Origin: Corynebacterium vitaeruminis DSM 20294
GTDB lineage: Bacteria; Actinomycetota; Actinomycetes; Mycobacteriales; Mycobacteriaceae
Reading direction: 5' to 3'
Assembly (NCBI RefSeq): GCF_000550805.1
Contig: NZ_CP004353.1
Span: 1,860,001 to 1,924,000, forward strand
Length of the DNA stretch: 64,000 nt
The notes beneath the pieces were generated by a model, which was not told the DNA's origin, did no database searches, and saw nothing but the letters and a program-made list of their open reading frames with translations. A program made the translations under genes and the position numbers. Positions 56,548 through 64,000 of this stretch are shown here, one piece after another (position 1 is the first letter of the stretch; every line of letters begins with the position of its first letter).

Positions 56548-57549
56548 ATGACCTATTTCATGACGTTTTCGGAGTCGATGAAGGCAATCCGCCCCACCGA
56601 CGGCTTCCGCCTGCGCATGCCCACCAAACAAGGAACCGACATCGAAGTACACCTCTACCAAACCAAGTTCCGCGATGGGCCCAGCTGCCTGGTCACAGTC
56701 CCCACAACACCAGCCAACCTCACAGCACTCGGACTCGACGCCGACCTCGAGTACCCACACTCCTGGATCATCCCACCCTTTGGCATGCTGAGCGGCGCCT
56801 TCAAAAAGGGAGGGCCTTTCATCCGCGACGGCAAACTCGACTCCATCCCCATCGACCTCAACAAAGTCGCGATATTTGACGAGCACGAGGTTTACAGGCC
56901 TGACCTAGGCTGCTTCGTCCCAGAACACCTGTCCAACACTCTCCCCTGGGGCACGACGCCAACTCCACTTGATCGAAGCGACTGGAAGATCAAAATGTGG
57001 GTAACAACCGTGGTGACCAGACCCGCCACAGAGGAAGAAAGAAACTACCTCCTCGTCCCCTGGACCGATTTCAGCATGGGTTTTCTAGACTTGTGGCTCG
57101 AACAATACCGCTGCTGGCACAAGGGTCTCCCCATCCCCACAGAGCTAAGTGATCCAGAAGAAGACCCCGACTACTCCGACAGCACTACACAAGAAACCCC
57201 AACCGGGCTCACAGTTGCCACCACCGTCCTTGATGAATCAGCAGGCGACGACGCAGGTAAACACCAGCTCACCCTCGAGTGTGCAGTCGGCAGCACCCTC
57301 GACGAGCACGTCAAAACCATCGGATACGAGGCCAACGGCTACTTCTTCGAAGCTCTCGCCACCTACTGGGCGAAACAAAACAACGTCGCCGGACTCTGGA
57401 TGGACCCCACCGCCGACCGCATCACCATCCTCGGCGCACCAGGACAGATCACCCCGCTCAAAAGCCACATCCTCCGCCTCACCCGCCACCTCCCAAGGCT
57501 CGACGAAGCAGTCACGCAAGCAGCAGAAGCAGGCATCGAATTCGACTAG
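56548..57549 (+). CDS. Imm51-domain immunity-like protein, first of two paralogues
   Basis: A 333-residue protein. The C-terminal part (about 245-333) matches the Imm51 immunity family (GYEANGYFFEALATYW from 259 and the closing AAEAGIEFD). The N-terminal 200 residues are unrecognised but share IPP and FKKGG (85-89) with the next gene, so the pair arose by duplication. ATG 56548 is favoured by GAGGAG at good spacing. ATG 56434 is possible. Imm proteins neutralise polymorphic toxins, but no toxin gene is adjacent. Lower GC and A-ending codons differ from the flanking core genes. Confidence 0.8.
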   Translation: MTYFMTFSESMKAIRPTDGFRLRMPTKQGTDIEVHLYQTKFRDGPSCLVTVPTTPANLTALGLDADLEYPHSWIIPPFGMLSGAFKKGGPFIRDGKLDSIPIDLNKVAIFDEHEVYRPDLGCFVPEHLSNTLPWGTTPTPLDRSDWKIKMWVTTVVTRPATEEERNYLLVPWTDFSMGFLDLWLEQYRCWHKGLPIPTELSDPEEDPDYSDSTTQETPTGLTVATTVLDESAGDDAGKHQLTLECAVGSTLDEHVKTIGYEANGYFFEALATYWAKQNNVAGLWMDPTADRITILGAPGQITPLKSHILRLTRHLPRLDEAVTQAAEAGIEFD

Positions 57550-57569
57550 CCCCAAAGAAGGAAAAACTC

Positions 57570-58568
57570 GTGTCCCTAAGACTCGTCTTCGACAGCCCCA
57601 AAGGCTACCGCCCCAAAGCCGGGCAGCTCTACCTCATGAAAACCACCGCCGGATTCATCCCCGTTGGGATTACCTCTACCGAAGCCTTTTTCGGCAACTG
57701 CGTCATGATTCATCCCTACCGCGCACTCGTTCGCGACACTAATGACGCCAGCTACTACCCACTGGTGGAAAAGAACGAGCTGCTCATCCCACCGGTGATG
57801 ATTGCCAAAAGAGACTTCAAGAAGGGCGGCGACTTCACCAAAGTCACCGACAAGAATGCCCCATCGCCTGTGCCCTTCGAGAAGTATTACTACTACCTAC
57901 ACGCGAACGTGTGGAACCCTGAGGAACTAGCCTTCGTACTTGCCTATCCACCCTACCCAGACGATCGGCTACCTAAGTTTCAACCAATGGATGAGCGCAC
58001 GATCCACTACACCATTCACGACTCCAACCCACCACAGGGAGGCACGGTTGATCAGGCGCCCGAAGGCACTTATTTCATCGTTGGCCAAGGCGTGATGATG
58101 GATCTCCATCTCGAGTTCGCGCTTGAAGACGCCCTTTCCTATTACGGTCTCATCGACACCCCACGTCCTCCGCACGCCGACCTTTCCGACGACGAACCCG
58201 CCTACAAAGAGGCAACCACGACCCTCACCCCAGAAGAGTTCCTCCACCTCGCGGATCTCGAGAGCACCACCAGCGTCTTCGCCGCCATGGACCAAGTACC
58301 CGATGCAGTTGCTGCGGCCATCACCGAGACCGGGCACGAACCCAACGGCTACCTGTTCGACGGTCTCGCCACCTACCTCATCAACCAACAAGGCCTCGAC
58401 CAAAAGGGCATCGAGTTCGACAGCGAGGCTGGCATGTTCAGCATCCTCGGCAACACAGAAACACTCACCACACTCCACCAACTCCTCACCGAACTCCTCC
58501 ACAACCCCTCACTCCTCACGGCCACAATCCGAGAGGCAGAAGCCGCAGGCTTCGACTTCGACGACTAG
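57570..58568 (+). CDS. Imm51-domain immunity-like protein, second paralogue
   Basis: A 332-residue protein with the same layout as the gene 20 bases upstream. The N-terminal region has IPP (73-75) and FKKGG (83-87). The C-terminal Imm51 domain is clear: GHEPNGYLFDGLATYL from 255, DSEAGMFSILG, and AEAAGFDFDD at the end. GTG 57570 follows AAAGAAGGAAAAA. No signal peptide is present, fitting a cytosolic immunity protein. The two genes look like one message. The right-hand inverted repeat begins seven bases after the stop. Confidence 0.83.
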   Translation: MSLRLVFDSPKGYRPKAGQLYLMKTTAGFIPVGITSTEAFFGNCVMIHPYRALVRDTNDASYYPLVEKNELLIPPVMIAKRDFKKGGDFTKVTDKNAPSPVPFEKYYYYLHANVWNPEELAFVLAYPPYPDDRLPKFQPMDERTIHYTIHDSNPPQGGTVDQAPEGTYFIVGQGVMMDLHLEFALEDALSYYGLIDTPRPPHADLSDDEPAYKEATTTLTPEEFLHLADLESTTSVFAAMDQVPDAVAAAITETGHEPNGYLFDGLATYLINQQGLDQKGIEFDSEAGMFSILGNTETLTTLHQLLTELLHNPSLLTATIREAEAAGFDFDD

Positions 58569-58574
58569 GAGCCA

Positions 58575-58599
58575 GGTGCCGTAGGCGTCGACAAGCGAG
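58575..58599 (+). repeat. Dispersed repeat, half-unit (right border of Imm51 pair)
   Basis: GTGCCGTAGGCGTCGACAAG then CGAG. It is the inverted partner of 56390-56411, identical over 22 bp. Confidence 0.85.
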
Positions 58600-58640
58600 T
58601 TCAGGCACGGCGGAAAGGCCCATGGCCTGTTGTTTTCTTA

Positions 58641-60845
58641 CTACTGCGTGACGAGCGGAGAGGTGATCGGTTCCCCTATCGCATCGGATAGAGCACGCGC
58701 GAGAGGCTCAGACAAAGAGCGCGCGTAGGTTCGGGACAGGTGATGCTCGTCGAAGAAGACCGGGACCCCGCCGATCACGCCCGAACACTGCCCGGAGGGA
58801 CAGATGAAAGCGTCCATGGTGACCACGCTCAGGCGGGAGTCGGCAAGTTGCTCCCCGCCCTCAGCGAGGTAATCGGTCTGCTGGATCTCGGAAAGCGGCA
58901 CCACGCAACCAGCCTCTTGTCCGCCTAGCGCCAGCGTGCACGCGGGGCCGAGGCGCGGGCCATCGGAGGGGATGTCCTTGAGCACGACGAAGCGGGTCTG
59001 CGGGTTGGGGACCGTGGTCTCAAAGTCGCGCAGGGCCGAGGCGACCTTATCCTTCAACCCGCTAGCGTCATCGCCGGGAGTAACCGTGGAGGTCTGGCGG
59101 GAAGAGAAAAGAACCAGATCGGGGCCTTCCGTCGCCGTGCGTTCAGCTACCTGGCGTGCCCAGTCGATGCACATCTGCTTATGGGGGTCGGTGCCGGGCA
59201 ATTGCGGGTGATCAATCGGCAGCGCCGAACAGGCGGACCGGATCTCAAAAGTGAACACCCACTTGTTCTCCCGGGCGATGTTGATGAAGGCATGCGCCCA
59301 GTGCTCCGCGTGTGAGTCACCGATCAGCTTGATCGACTTGTGCGGCTGCCCGCCGCCGAAGTCGCACCGGTAGATCCGCTCCGCGCCCTCGGCGATGCGG
59401 ATGTCATTGACTACCGCGCACTCGGCCGGATATCCGTCCCACGGTGCCTCATCAGGAGTCGCGATCGGATACGCGGCCGCGGCGAAGGGGCTGTCTGGGC
59501 AGCTCGCGTTTTCCGGCAGCAAGATGGTCGCGCCGAAGCAGTTCGGTCCGCCAGCGTAGACATTAAGGCTATTACGGTTGCTGGTCCCCGCGGTGTGTAC
59601 CCCAACAGAGGCCATCATCCCGCTGAGCACCGCCACCCCGACCACCGTCGCTAGCGCGATGCCCAGGGTCCTACGTGCTGAGGAGTTGAGGAAGGGCGAT
59701 CGCTGACCGGGATCCTCAACGAGGATCTTCGTAACATGCGCCAGGCCGATGCCGACCAGGACGATGGCCAGCTTGTGAGCGGTTCCCAGCTGCGTCTTGA
59801 GCGCGAAGGGAGCCACGATGATGATGGGCCAATGCCATAGATAAAGAGAATAGGAAAGGTCGCCGATCCGCTGGATGATCCGTTGGTCCGTGATCGCTGA
59901 CAATACTCTCGGGGATTGTGGACCAGCGGCGATGATCACTGCGGTCGCGAGCGTGGGGACGAGGGCAGACGTACCGGGGAAACTCACCGCCTGGTTGTAT
60001 GTAAATCCACAGGCAAAGAGAGCCAACCAGCCGATCGCCTGCAACGGGACGCGGGCGCCGTGGCACCATCCCGGCAGACGCCAGGGCGCACGGTGAAAGA
60101 GCCCCACGAGGGCGCCCAACCCGAACTCCCACGCGCGGCCGAAAGTGTTGAAGTAGGCGCCGGTGGGATTGTAGGAGAGCTCGGCCTCGGAGTAGCAAAG
60201 GGAAGCGACCGCCACCACGAGGACCATGCCGGCCAGCGGTGCCGAGGACTGTTGGCGGTGCCGCCCACGGCCCGCCCGCCGGGGGGCACCGCTACCGCGG
60301 TAGGCGGCGACGAACATCCCTCCGAGCAGGACCGGCCACAGCAGATAGAACTGTTCTTCGACGGACAGCGACCAATAGTGCTGGAAGGGAGTGGTAAAAA
60401 GCCCCTGAGAGAAATAGTCCGTGGCCGAAGAGAAGGCCGCCCAGTTTTGGAAGTAGGCGGTGGCGGCGAAACCCTCAAAAGCAATCTTCTTCCACAGGGT
60501 GCCGGGGAGGAAGAGCACCGTCAAGAGCAGGGTGTTGAGGGTGACGAACAGCGCCGCCGGTAAAAGGCGCCGGGCCCGTCGCGCGTAGAACCGCGGGAGG
60601 TTGATTCCCTTTCCAACGCCTAGCTCCTTGTGCAGATGGCTGGTTATGAGAAACCCGGAAATCACAAAGAAGACGTCGACGCCAACGAAGCCGCCGGTGA
60701 ATCCTTTGGGCCACAAGTGGTTGAACACCACGAACAAGACGGCTAGCGCCCGCAGGGCTTGGATGTCTGTGCGAAGGACGCGTCCTTGTATATTGGTTGT
60801 CCGGCGGGTTGACGTCGTCACCGCTGCCACAGCAAAGTCCCCCAC
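58641..60845 (-). CDS. OafA/YrhL-type O-acyltransferase with C-terminal SGNH domain
   Basis: A 734-residue membrane enzyme that adds acyl (usually acetyl) groups to a cell-surface polymer. The N-terminal half has about ten membrane helices with IQALRALAVLFVVFNHLWP, GGFVGVDVFFVISGFLITSHL and the active FYARRARRLLPAALFV. The C-terminal extracytoplasmic SGNH domain has IKLIGDSHAEHWAHAF and FFDEHHLSRTYARSL as catalytic Ser and Asp/His. GTG 60845 is one of several possible starts. It lies in the accessory segment. The acceptor is unknown. Confidence 0.9.
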   Translation of the reverse strand: MGDFAVAAVTTSTRRTTNIQGRVLRTDIQALRALAVLFVVFNHLWPKGFTGGFVGVDVFFVISGFLITSHLHKELGVGKGINLPRFYARRARRLLPAALFVTLNTLLLTVLFLPGTLWKKIAFEGFAATAYFQNWAAFSSATDYFSQGLFTTPFQHYWSLSVEEQFYLLWPVLLGGMFVAAYRGSGAPRRAGRGRHRQQSSAPLAGMVLVVAVASLCYSEAELSYNPTGAYFNTFGRAWEFGLGALVGLFHRAPWRLPGWCHGARVPLQAIGWLALFACGFTYNQAVSFPGTSALVPTLATAVIIAAGPQSPRVLSAITDQRIIQRIGDLSYSLYLWHWPIIIVAPFALKTQLGTAHKLAIVLVGIGLAHVTKILVEDPGQRSPFLNSSARRTLGIALATVVGVAVLSGMMASVGVHTAGTSNRNSLNVYAGGPNCFGATILLPENASCPDSPFAAAAYPIATPDEAPWDGYPAECAVVNDIRIAEGAERIYRCDFGGGQPHKSIKLIGDSHAEHWAHAFINIARENKWVFTFEIRSACSALPIDHPQLPGTDPHKQMCIDWARQVAERTATEGPDLVLFSSRQTSTVTPGDDASGLKDKVASALRDFETTVPNPQTRFVVLKDIPSDGPRLGPACTLALGGQEAGCVVPLSEIQQTDYLAEGGEQLADSRLSVVTMDAFICPSGQCSGVIGGVPVFFDEHHLSRTYARSLSEPLARALSDAIGEPITSPLVTQ

Positions 60846-61449
60846 TTCCCTCGTTATTTCCCAGCGAAGTATACAGCACCGAGCGAAGCAGATTAGGGGA
60901 AATGCTGAGCGCGCCTAGTCCCATACCGAGCGCCAAAGGGCCCTAGTGCGGGTGTGCGACCGGGCGACGCATGGAGGCTGGATATCGAACACGCTGTTTT
61001 CGATTTCCAGGCGCGCGCACGTGGTGGTGTTTGTGTTCTGGGAAACGCCCACCTCAACTCTGGATGACCAGACTCGCCGGGCCTTATTCTTGCTGGTCAC
61101 TACGCCTATTCCCGCTGAGTGGGACGTCGAGGAACCGCGAACGCTCCGCGCCGATAGCGAAAGTCGGCTGCCCTTCTCCGCCAGCGAGGCTCTTCTCCTC
61201 TTTTCGCGCCCTCGCCATCACAATGGGCGCCTTCCGGTTAAGGCCATTCGCGGTCGACGTGCCCCTCAATTGAAGGTCACCCGGCCGATCTTTCTACCTC
61301 GGCGGCAAGGCGCCGGCATTCAAAAAGGACAAGGTTGCCTGGGGCCCGTGGAGGCAAGGCCGTAGGCGTCGGCAAGCGAATGTAAAACGAAACGCTAGGT
61401 CGTGGCCCAGTAGTAGGTGAATACGCCCTAGCCGGTCAAGTCCGAGTAA
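60846..61449. other. Gene-free stretch between acyltransferase and IS element
   Basis: About 600 bases without a supportable gene. The open frames here lack family motifs, ribosome sites or consistent codon use. The only recognisable item is a dispersed-repeat copy at 61359-61382. Confidence 0.55.
61359..61382 (+). repeat. Dispersed repeat, half-unit, left of IS element
   Basis: GCCGTAGGCGTCGGCAAGCG then AATG. It has one change in the core relative to the Imm51 border copies. Confidence 0.75.
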
Positions 61450-62879
61450 GTGGTGTATCTGTCCTTCCTGAATCAGTGGACTAGAGCTGTGCTGGTGTCG
61501 GGGGCCGGCACGGGCTTGGATTCGGGGCATTAGGCGGCCTCCTCGGCCGTGACGGTGTTCGCGTCGATGGTGTTGGCGGCGATAAGTGCTCGGGTTTGCT
61601 CCAGGCTTGCCAGCGACATGTAGCGTTTCTGCTGAATCCAATCATCGTGCTGTTCGGCTAGCACAGCCCCCACTAGGCGCACTACCGCAGCCCTGTTCGG
61701 GAGAATTCCGACAACGTCGGTACGCCGGCGGATTTCCCGATTAAGCCGTTCCGTCGGGTTATTCGACCACACCGTCGTCCACACAGCTTTCGGCGTGTTC
61801 GTAAACGCCAAAATCTCCTCCAACGACTCTTCCACATAGTCAGCGACCTCAGGGAAACGCTGGTTGCAGAACTCCACTACTTCCCGGGCCTGGTCCCATG
61901 TTGACCTAGCATCAGCTTGCTGAAAAATGGAATGAACCATCCCCGACAGTGTTGTCCACCCACGCTTAGAGACCTTTGAGGAAAGGTTCTTGGCAAAATG
62001 TGTTCGGCACTGCTGCCAACCAGAGGTAGGAAGAACCTGGCAGACCGCGGCCTGGATACCCAGGTGAGCATCACTGGTAACGAGGTAAACCTCGCCAAGC
62101 CCACGGGCTTTCAAATCCTGGAAGAACCCAGTCCAGGATTCCACGGACTCCGATGTTGCTACCTGCATGCATAGCAGTTCCCGGTAGCCGTCGTTGTTGA
62201 CACCGGTGGCGAGAAGCACGCTGGTTTTCACCACCCGTCCGCCTTCACGAACTTTCATGGTCACCGCGTCACACGACAGGTAGTAGTACGGGCCCTGGTC
62301 TAGTGGGCGGGTTCGAAAATCGTCGACCATGGTGTCGAGTTCTTTGGCCATGTCCGAGACTTGGGACTTCGACAGGTTGGTGATCCCGAGGGTGGCGACC
62401 AGGTCGTTCATTCTGCAGGTGGAGACTCCTTTGAGGTAGCACGTTGCGATAACTGTGGTTAGGGCCCGTTCGGTGCGAGTGCGTCGCTCAAGAAACCACT
62501 CGGGGAAGAAGCAACCACGGCGCAGCTTCGGGACGGCTACATCGCTAGAGCCCACACGGGTATCCAGCTGCCGGTGGCGGTAACCGTTTCGGGAGTTGGT
62601 GCGACTATCGGAGACGGTGGCGTAATCAGCACCACAGACGCTATCGGCTTGGGCAAAGAGGATCTGATTGATGAAATCGCCAAGCATCTGGCGCATTAAG
62701 TCTGGGGAGGCTTGGGCCAGTAATTCTTCGAGATACTCGGTGGGATCGATATGATGAGGGGCAGCGGCCATCGCGGGTGCATTCCTTTCGAGGATAGGTA
62801 GAAGTTGATTCGAAAGGTACCCGCGATGGTCGCCGCATTCGTTCACAACACCTCCATCAGCGGGTCACAGATACACCAC
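61450..62879. mobile_element. IS256-family insertion sequence
   Basis: An element of about 1430 bp. The sequence GTGGTGTATCTGT (61450-61462) is inverted at 62867-62879, and weaker matching continues inward. One intact transposase gene is inside. No target-site duplication could be seen, so the exact ends are approximate. Confidence 0.85.
61530..62771 (-). CDS. IS256-family (Mutator-type) transposase
   Basis: A 413-residue DDE transposase. The catalytic acidic residues sit in SCDAVTMKV, VTSDAHLGI and NNPTERLNREIRRRTDVVGI, with the conserved C..C-type region CRTHFAKNL. ATG 62771 (MAAAPHHIDPTEYL) follows GAAAGGA and fits family starts. No frameshift or stop interrupts it, so the element may be active. 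Confidence 0.93.
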   Translation of the reverse strand: MAAAPHHIDPTEYLEELLAQASPDLMRQMLGDFINQILFAQADSVCGADYATVSDSRTNSRNGYRHRQLDTRVGSSDVAVPKLRRGCFFPEWFLERRTRTERALTTVIATCYLKGVSTCRMNDLVATLGITNLSKSQVSDMAKELDTMVDDFRTRPLDQGPYYYLSCDAVTMKVREGGRVVKTSVLLATGVNNDGYRELLCMQVATSESVESWTGFFQDLKARGLGEVYLVTSDAHLGIQAAVCQVLPTSGWQQCRTHFAKNLSSKVSKRGWTTLSGMVHSIFQQADARSTWDQAREVVEFCNQRFPEVADYVEESLEEILAFTNTPKAVWTTVWSNNPTERLNREIRRRTDVVGILPNRAAVVRLVGAVLAEQHDDWIQQKRYMSLASLEQTRALIAANTIDANTVTAEEAA

Positions 62880-62880
62880 G

Positions 62881-62949
62881 CTAGCGGACGCAACCCTCGT
62901 GGGGACGATCGGCGCGGCCACCGTCATCGGGATGCTGCAGTCCAGGTAG
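62881..62949 (+). pseudogene. Possible 3' remnant of a gene cut by the IS element
   Basis: The frame LADATLVGTIGAATVIGMLQSR then a stop runs from the IS edge to 62949 and looks like the end of a small hydrophobic protein. No matching 5' part was recognised on the other side. Low confidence. Confidence 0.3.
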
Positions 62950-62955
62950 CGCTTC

Positions 62956-62985
62956 GGTGCCGTAGGCGTCGTGAAGCGCAAAAAA
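62956..62985 (+). repeat. Dispersed repeat, half-unit, fused to the pyk terminator
   Basis: GTGCCGTAGGCGTCGTGAAG then CGCAAAAAAG. Its A-run is the T-run of the pyk terminator on the minus strand. Confidence 0.75.
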
Positions 62986-63007
62986 GCCGATGCCAGACGG
63001 CATCGGC
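62980..63007 (-). terminator. Intrinsic terminator after pyk
   Basis: GCCGATGCC and GGCATCGGC form a perfect 9-bp stem, followed on the minus strand by TTTTTT. Confidence 0.9.
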
Positions 63008-63025
63008 CCTTTGCTTTCCTACGTC

Positions 63026-64000
63026 CTAGACGTGGGTATCCTCGCCCAGCAGGTGGACGTGGATCATGTTGGTGTTACCTGCAACTCCCGGAGGGGTACC
63101 GGCCACGATGACCATCATGTCGTCGCGCGAGTACTGTTCCATGGCGAGCAGCTGCTTGTCGATCTGGGCAAGCATGTCGTCGGTGTCCTTGATCGGCGGG
63201 GTCAGGAAGGTCTCCGCGCCCCAGGTCAGAGCCAGCTGGCTGCGCACGGCCTGGGACGGCGTGAACACCAGCAGCGGCAGGTGGGAGTGGAGGCGAGCCA
63301 CGCGCTTGGCGGTATCACCGGAGGAGGTGAAGGCCACGAGAGCCTTGGCGTTGAGGCGCTCGGCGATGTCGCGTGCGGAGTAGGAGATCACGCCGCGCTT
63401 GGTGCGCGGGATGTGAGCCAGATCCGGGACGTGGCCGTCGGTCTCGGCGTAGGCGACGATGCGCGCCATGGTGCGGACCACGTTGTGCGGGTCCACGCCG
63501 ACGGAGGTCTCGCCGGAGAGCATGACTGCGTCGGCGCCATCGAGGACGGCGTTGGCGACGTCGGAGGCCTCCGCACGGGTCGGGCGGGAGTTCTCGATCA
63601 TGGAGTCGAGCATCTGGGTGGCCACGATGACCGGCTTGGCGTTCTCGCGGGCGATCTGGATGGCGCGCTTCTGCATGAGCGGCACCTTCTCCAGCGCGAC
63701 CTCGACGCCCAGGTCGCCGCGGGCAACCATGATGCCGTCGAAGGCGAGCACGATGGACTCGAGCGCGTCGATGGCCTCCGGCTTCTCCAGCTTCGCGATG
63801 ACCGGGACGCGGCGGCCTTCCTCGTCCATGACGGCGTGGACCAGCTCGACGTCCTGCGGGGAGCGGACGAACGACAGGGCGATGAAGTCGACGCCCAGCT
63901 TCAGCGCGAAGCGCAGGTCGTCGATGTCCTTCTCGGACAGGGCGGGCACGGAGATGTCCATGCCCGGAAGGGAAACACCCTTGTTGTTGGAGACGGGGCC
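63026..64000 (-). CDS. pyk: Pyruvate kinase, C-terminal part (runs off the window)
   Basis: 324 residues of the C-terminal part of pyruvate kinase; the N-terminus lies beyond 64000. Visible regions are IAKLEKPEAIDALESIV, GIMVARGDLGVEVALEKVP, the catalytic MLDSMIENSRPTRAEASDVANAVLDGADAVMLSGETSVG, and the C-terminal domain ending VHLLGEDTHV. It catalyses the last step of glycolysis. A terminator with a dispersed repeat follows. Confidence 0.95.
   Translation of the reverse strand, partial: GPVSNNKGVSLPGMDISVPALSEKDIDDLRFALKLGVDFIALSFVRSPQDVELVHAVMDEEGRRVPVIAKLEKPEAIDALESIVLAFDGIMVARGDLGVEVALEKVPLMQKRAIQIARENAKPVIVATQMLDSMIENSRPTRAEASDVANAVLDGADAVMLSGETSVGVDPHNVVRTMARIVAYAETDGHVPDLAHIPRTKRGVISYSARDIAERLNAKALVAFTSSGDTAKRVARLHSHLPLLVFTPSQAVRSQLALTWGAETFLTPPIKDTDDMLAQIDKQLLAMEQYSRDDMMVIVAGTPPGVAGNTNMIHVHLLGEDTHV

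Noticed and set aside
60946..61365. Open frame of 139 codons between the acyltransferase and IS
   Set aside because: No ribosome site, no recognisable motif, unusual composition, and it runs into a dispersed repeat.

Overview
The window comes from a high-GC actinobacterium, almost certainly a Corynebacterium. The order rpsB-side M23 gene / xerC / dprA / comM / yraN / DUF2469 / rnhB / lepB / rplS ... trmD / rimM ... rpsP ... ffh ... glnD / glnK / amtB / ftsY ... smc / acyP ... mutM / rnc / DUF177 / sepIVA follows the conserved corynebacterial-mycobacterial core block (compare M. tuberculosis Rv2891 to Rv2927c). An alanine/glutamate-rich S16 tail, a PII-GlnD-AmtB cluster, AmtR-type boxes and a DtxR-like box all fit that genus. 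The left edge lies in the rpsB upstream region and the right edge is inside pyk. No rRNA, tRNA or CRISPR array was seen.

Layout. 0-7.7 kb: DNA processing and competence genes (xerC, dprA, comM, yraN), rnhB, lepB and rplS, mostly on the minus strand. 7.8-13.7 kb: a TPP riboswitch followed by the thiamine operon thiC-thiE-thiO-thiS-thiG-thiF. 13.7-18.4 kb: panB, then panC and a hexapeptide acetyltransferase on the opposite strand, then tex. 18.4-24.8 kb: trmD-rimM separated from rpsP by a cupin gene and a three-gene set (secreted SGNH hydrolase, acyl-CoA ligase, 3-hydroxyacyl-CoA dehydrogenase). 25.1-26.1 kb: a DUF222/HNH gene. 26.1-41.2 kb: ffh, the nitrogen-control set amtB-glnK-glnD, ftsY, a large unrecognised 1177-residue protein, smc and acyP. 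41.4-47.4 kb: an alanine/sodium symporter, mutM, rnc, DUF177, sepIVA and gdhA. 47.8-56.3 kb: metabolic genes (glycerate kinase, a redox pair with an HxlR regulator, a DUF4921 protein, an M20 amidohydrolase, a DCC protein, glgP). 56.4-63.0 kb: an accessory segment with two paralogous genes carrying Imm51-type immunity domains, an OafA-type acyltransferase and an IS256-family element, ending at pyk.

How the genes work together. The thiamine operon makes and joins the sulfur-carrier parts of the thiazole and is gated by the riboswitch. amtB, glnK and glnD form an ammonium uptake and PII signalling unit, and gdhA carries the same CTAT-N6-ATAG box, which points to one AmtR regulon. ffh and ftsY supply both halves of SRP targeting.

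The most unusual structure is a family of short dispersed repeats with the core GCGTCGANAAGCGAA. One copy is a complete 45-bp inverted pair at 7811-7855 and about fifteen others are half-units, mostly at gene borders. Two copies facing each other form a perfect 22-bp inverted repeat around the orphan Imm51 gene pair. Other points of note are an exact 77-bp tandem duplication across the comM/dprA junction that keeps ATGA stop/start coupling on both sides, four convergent gene pairs whose stop codons overlap in CTAG, and two DnaA-box inverted repeats far from any origin gene.
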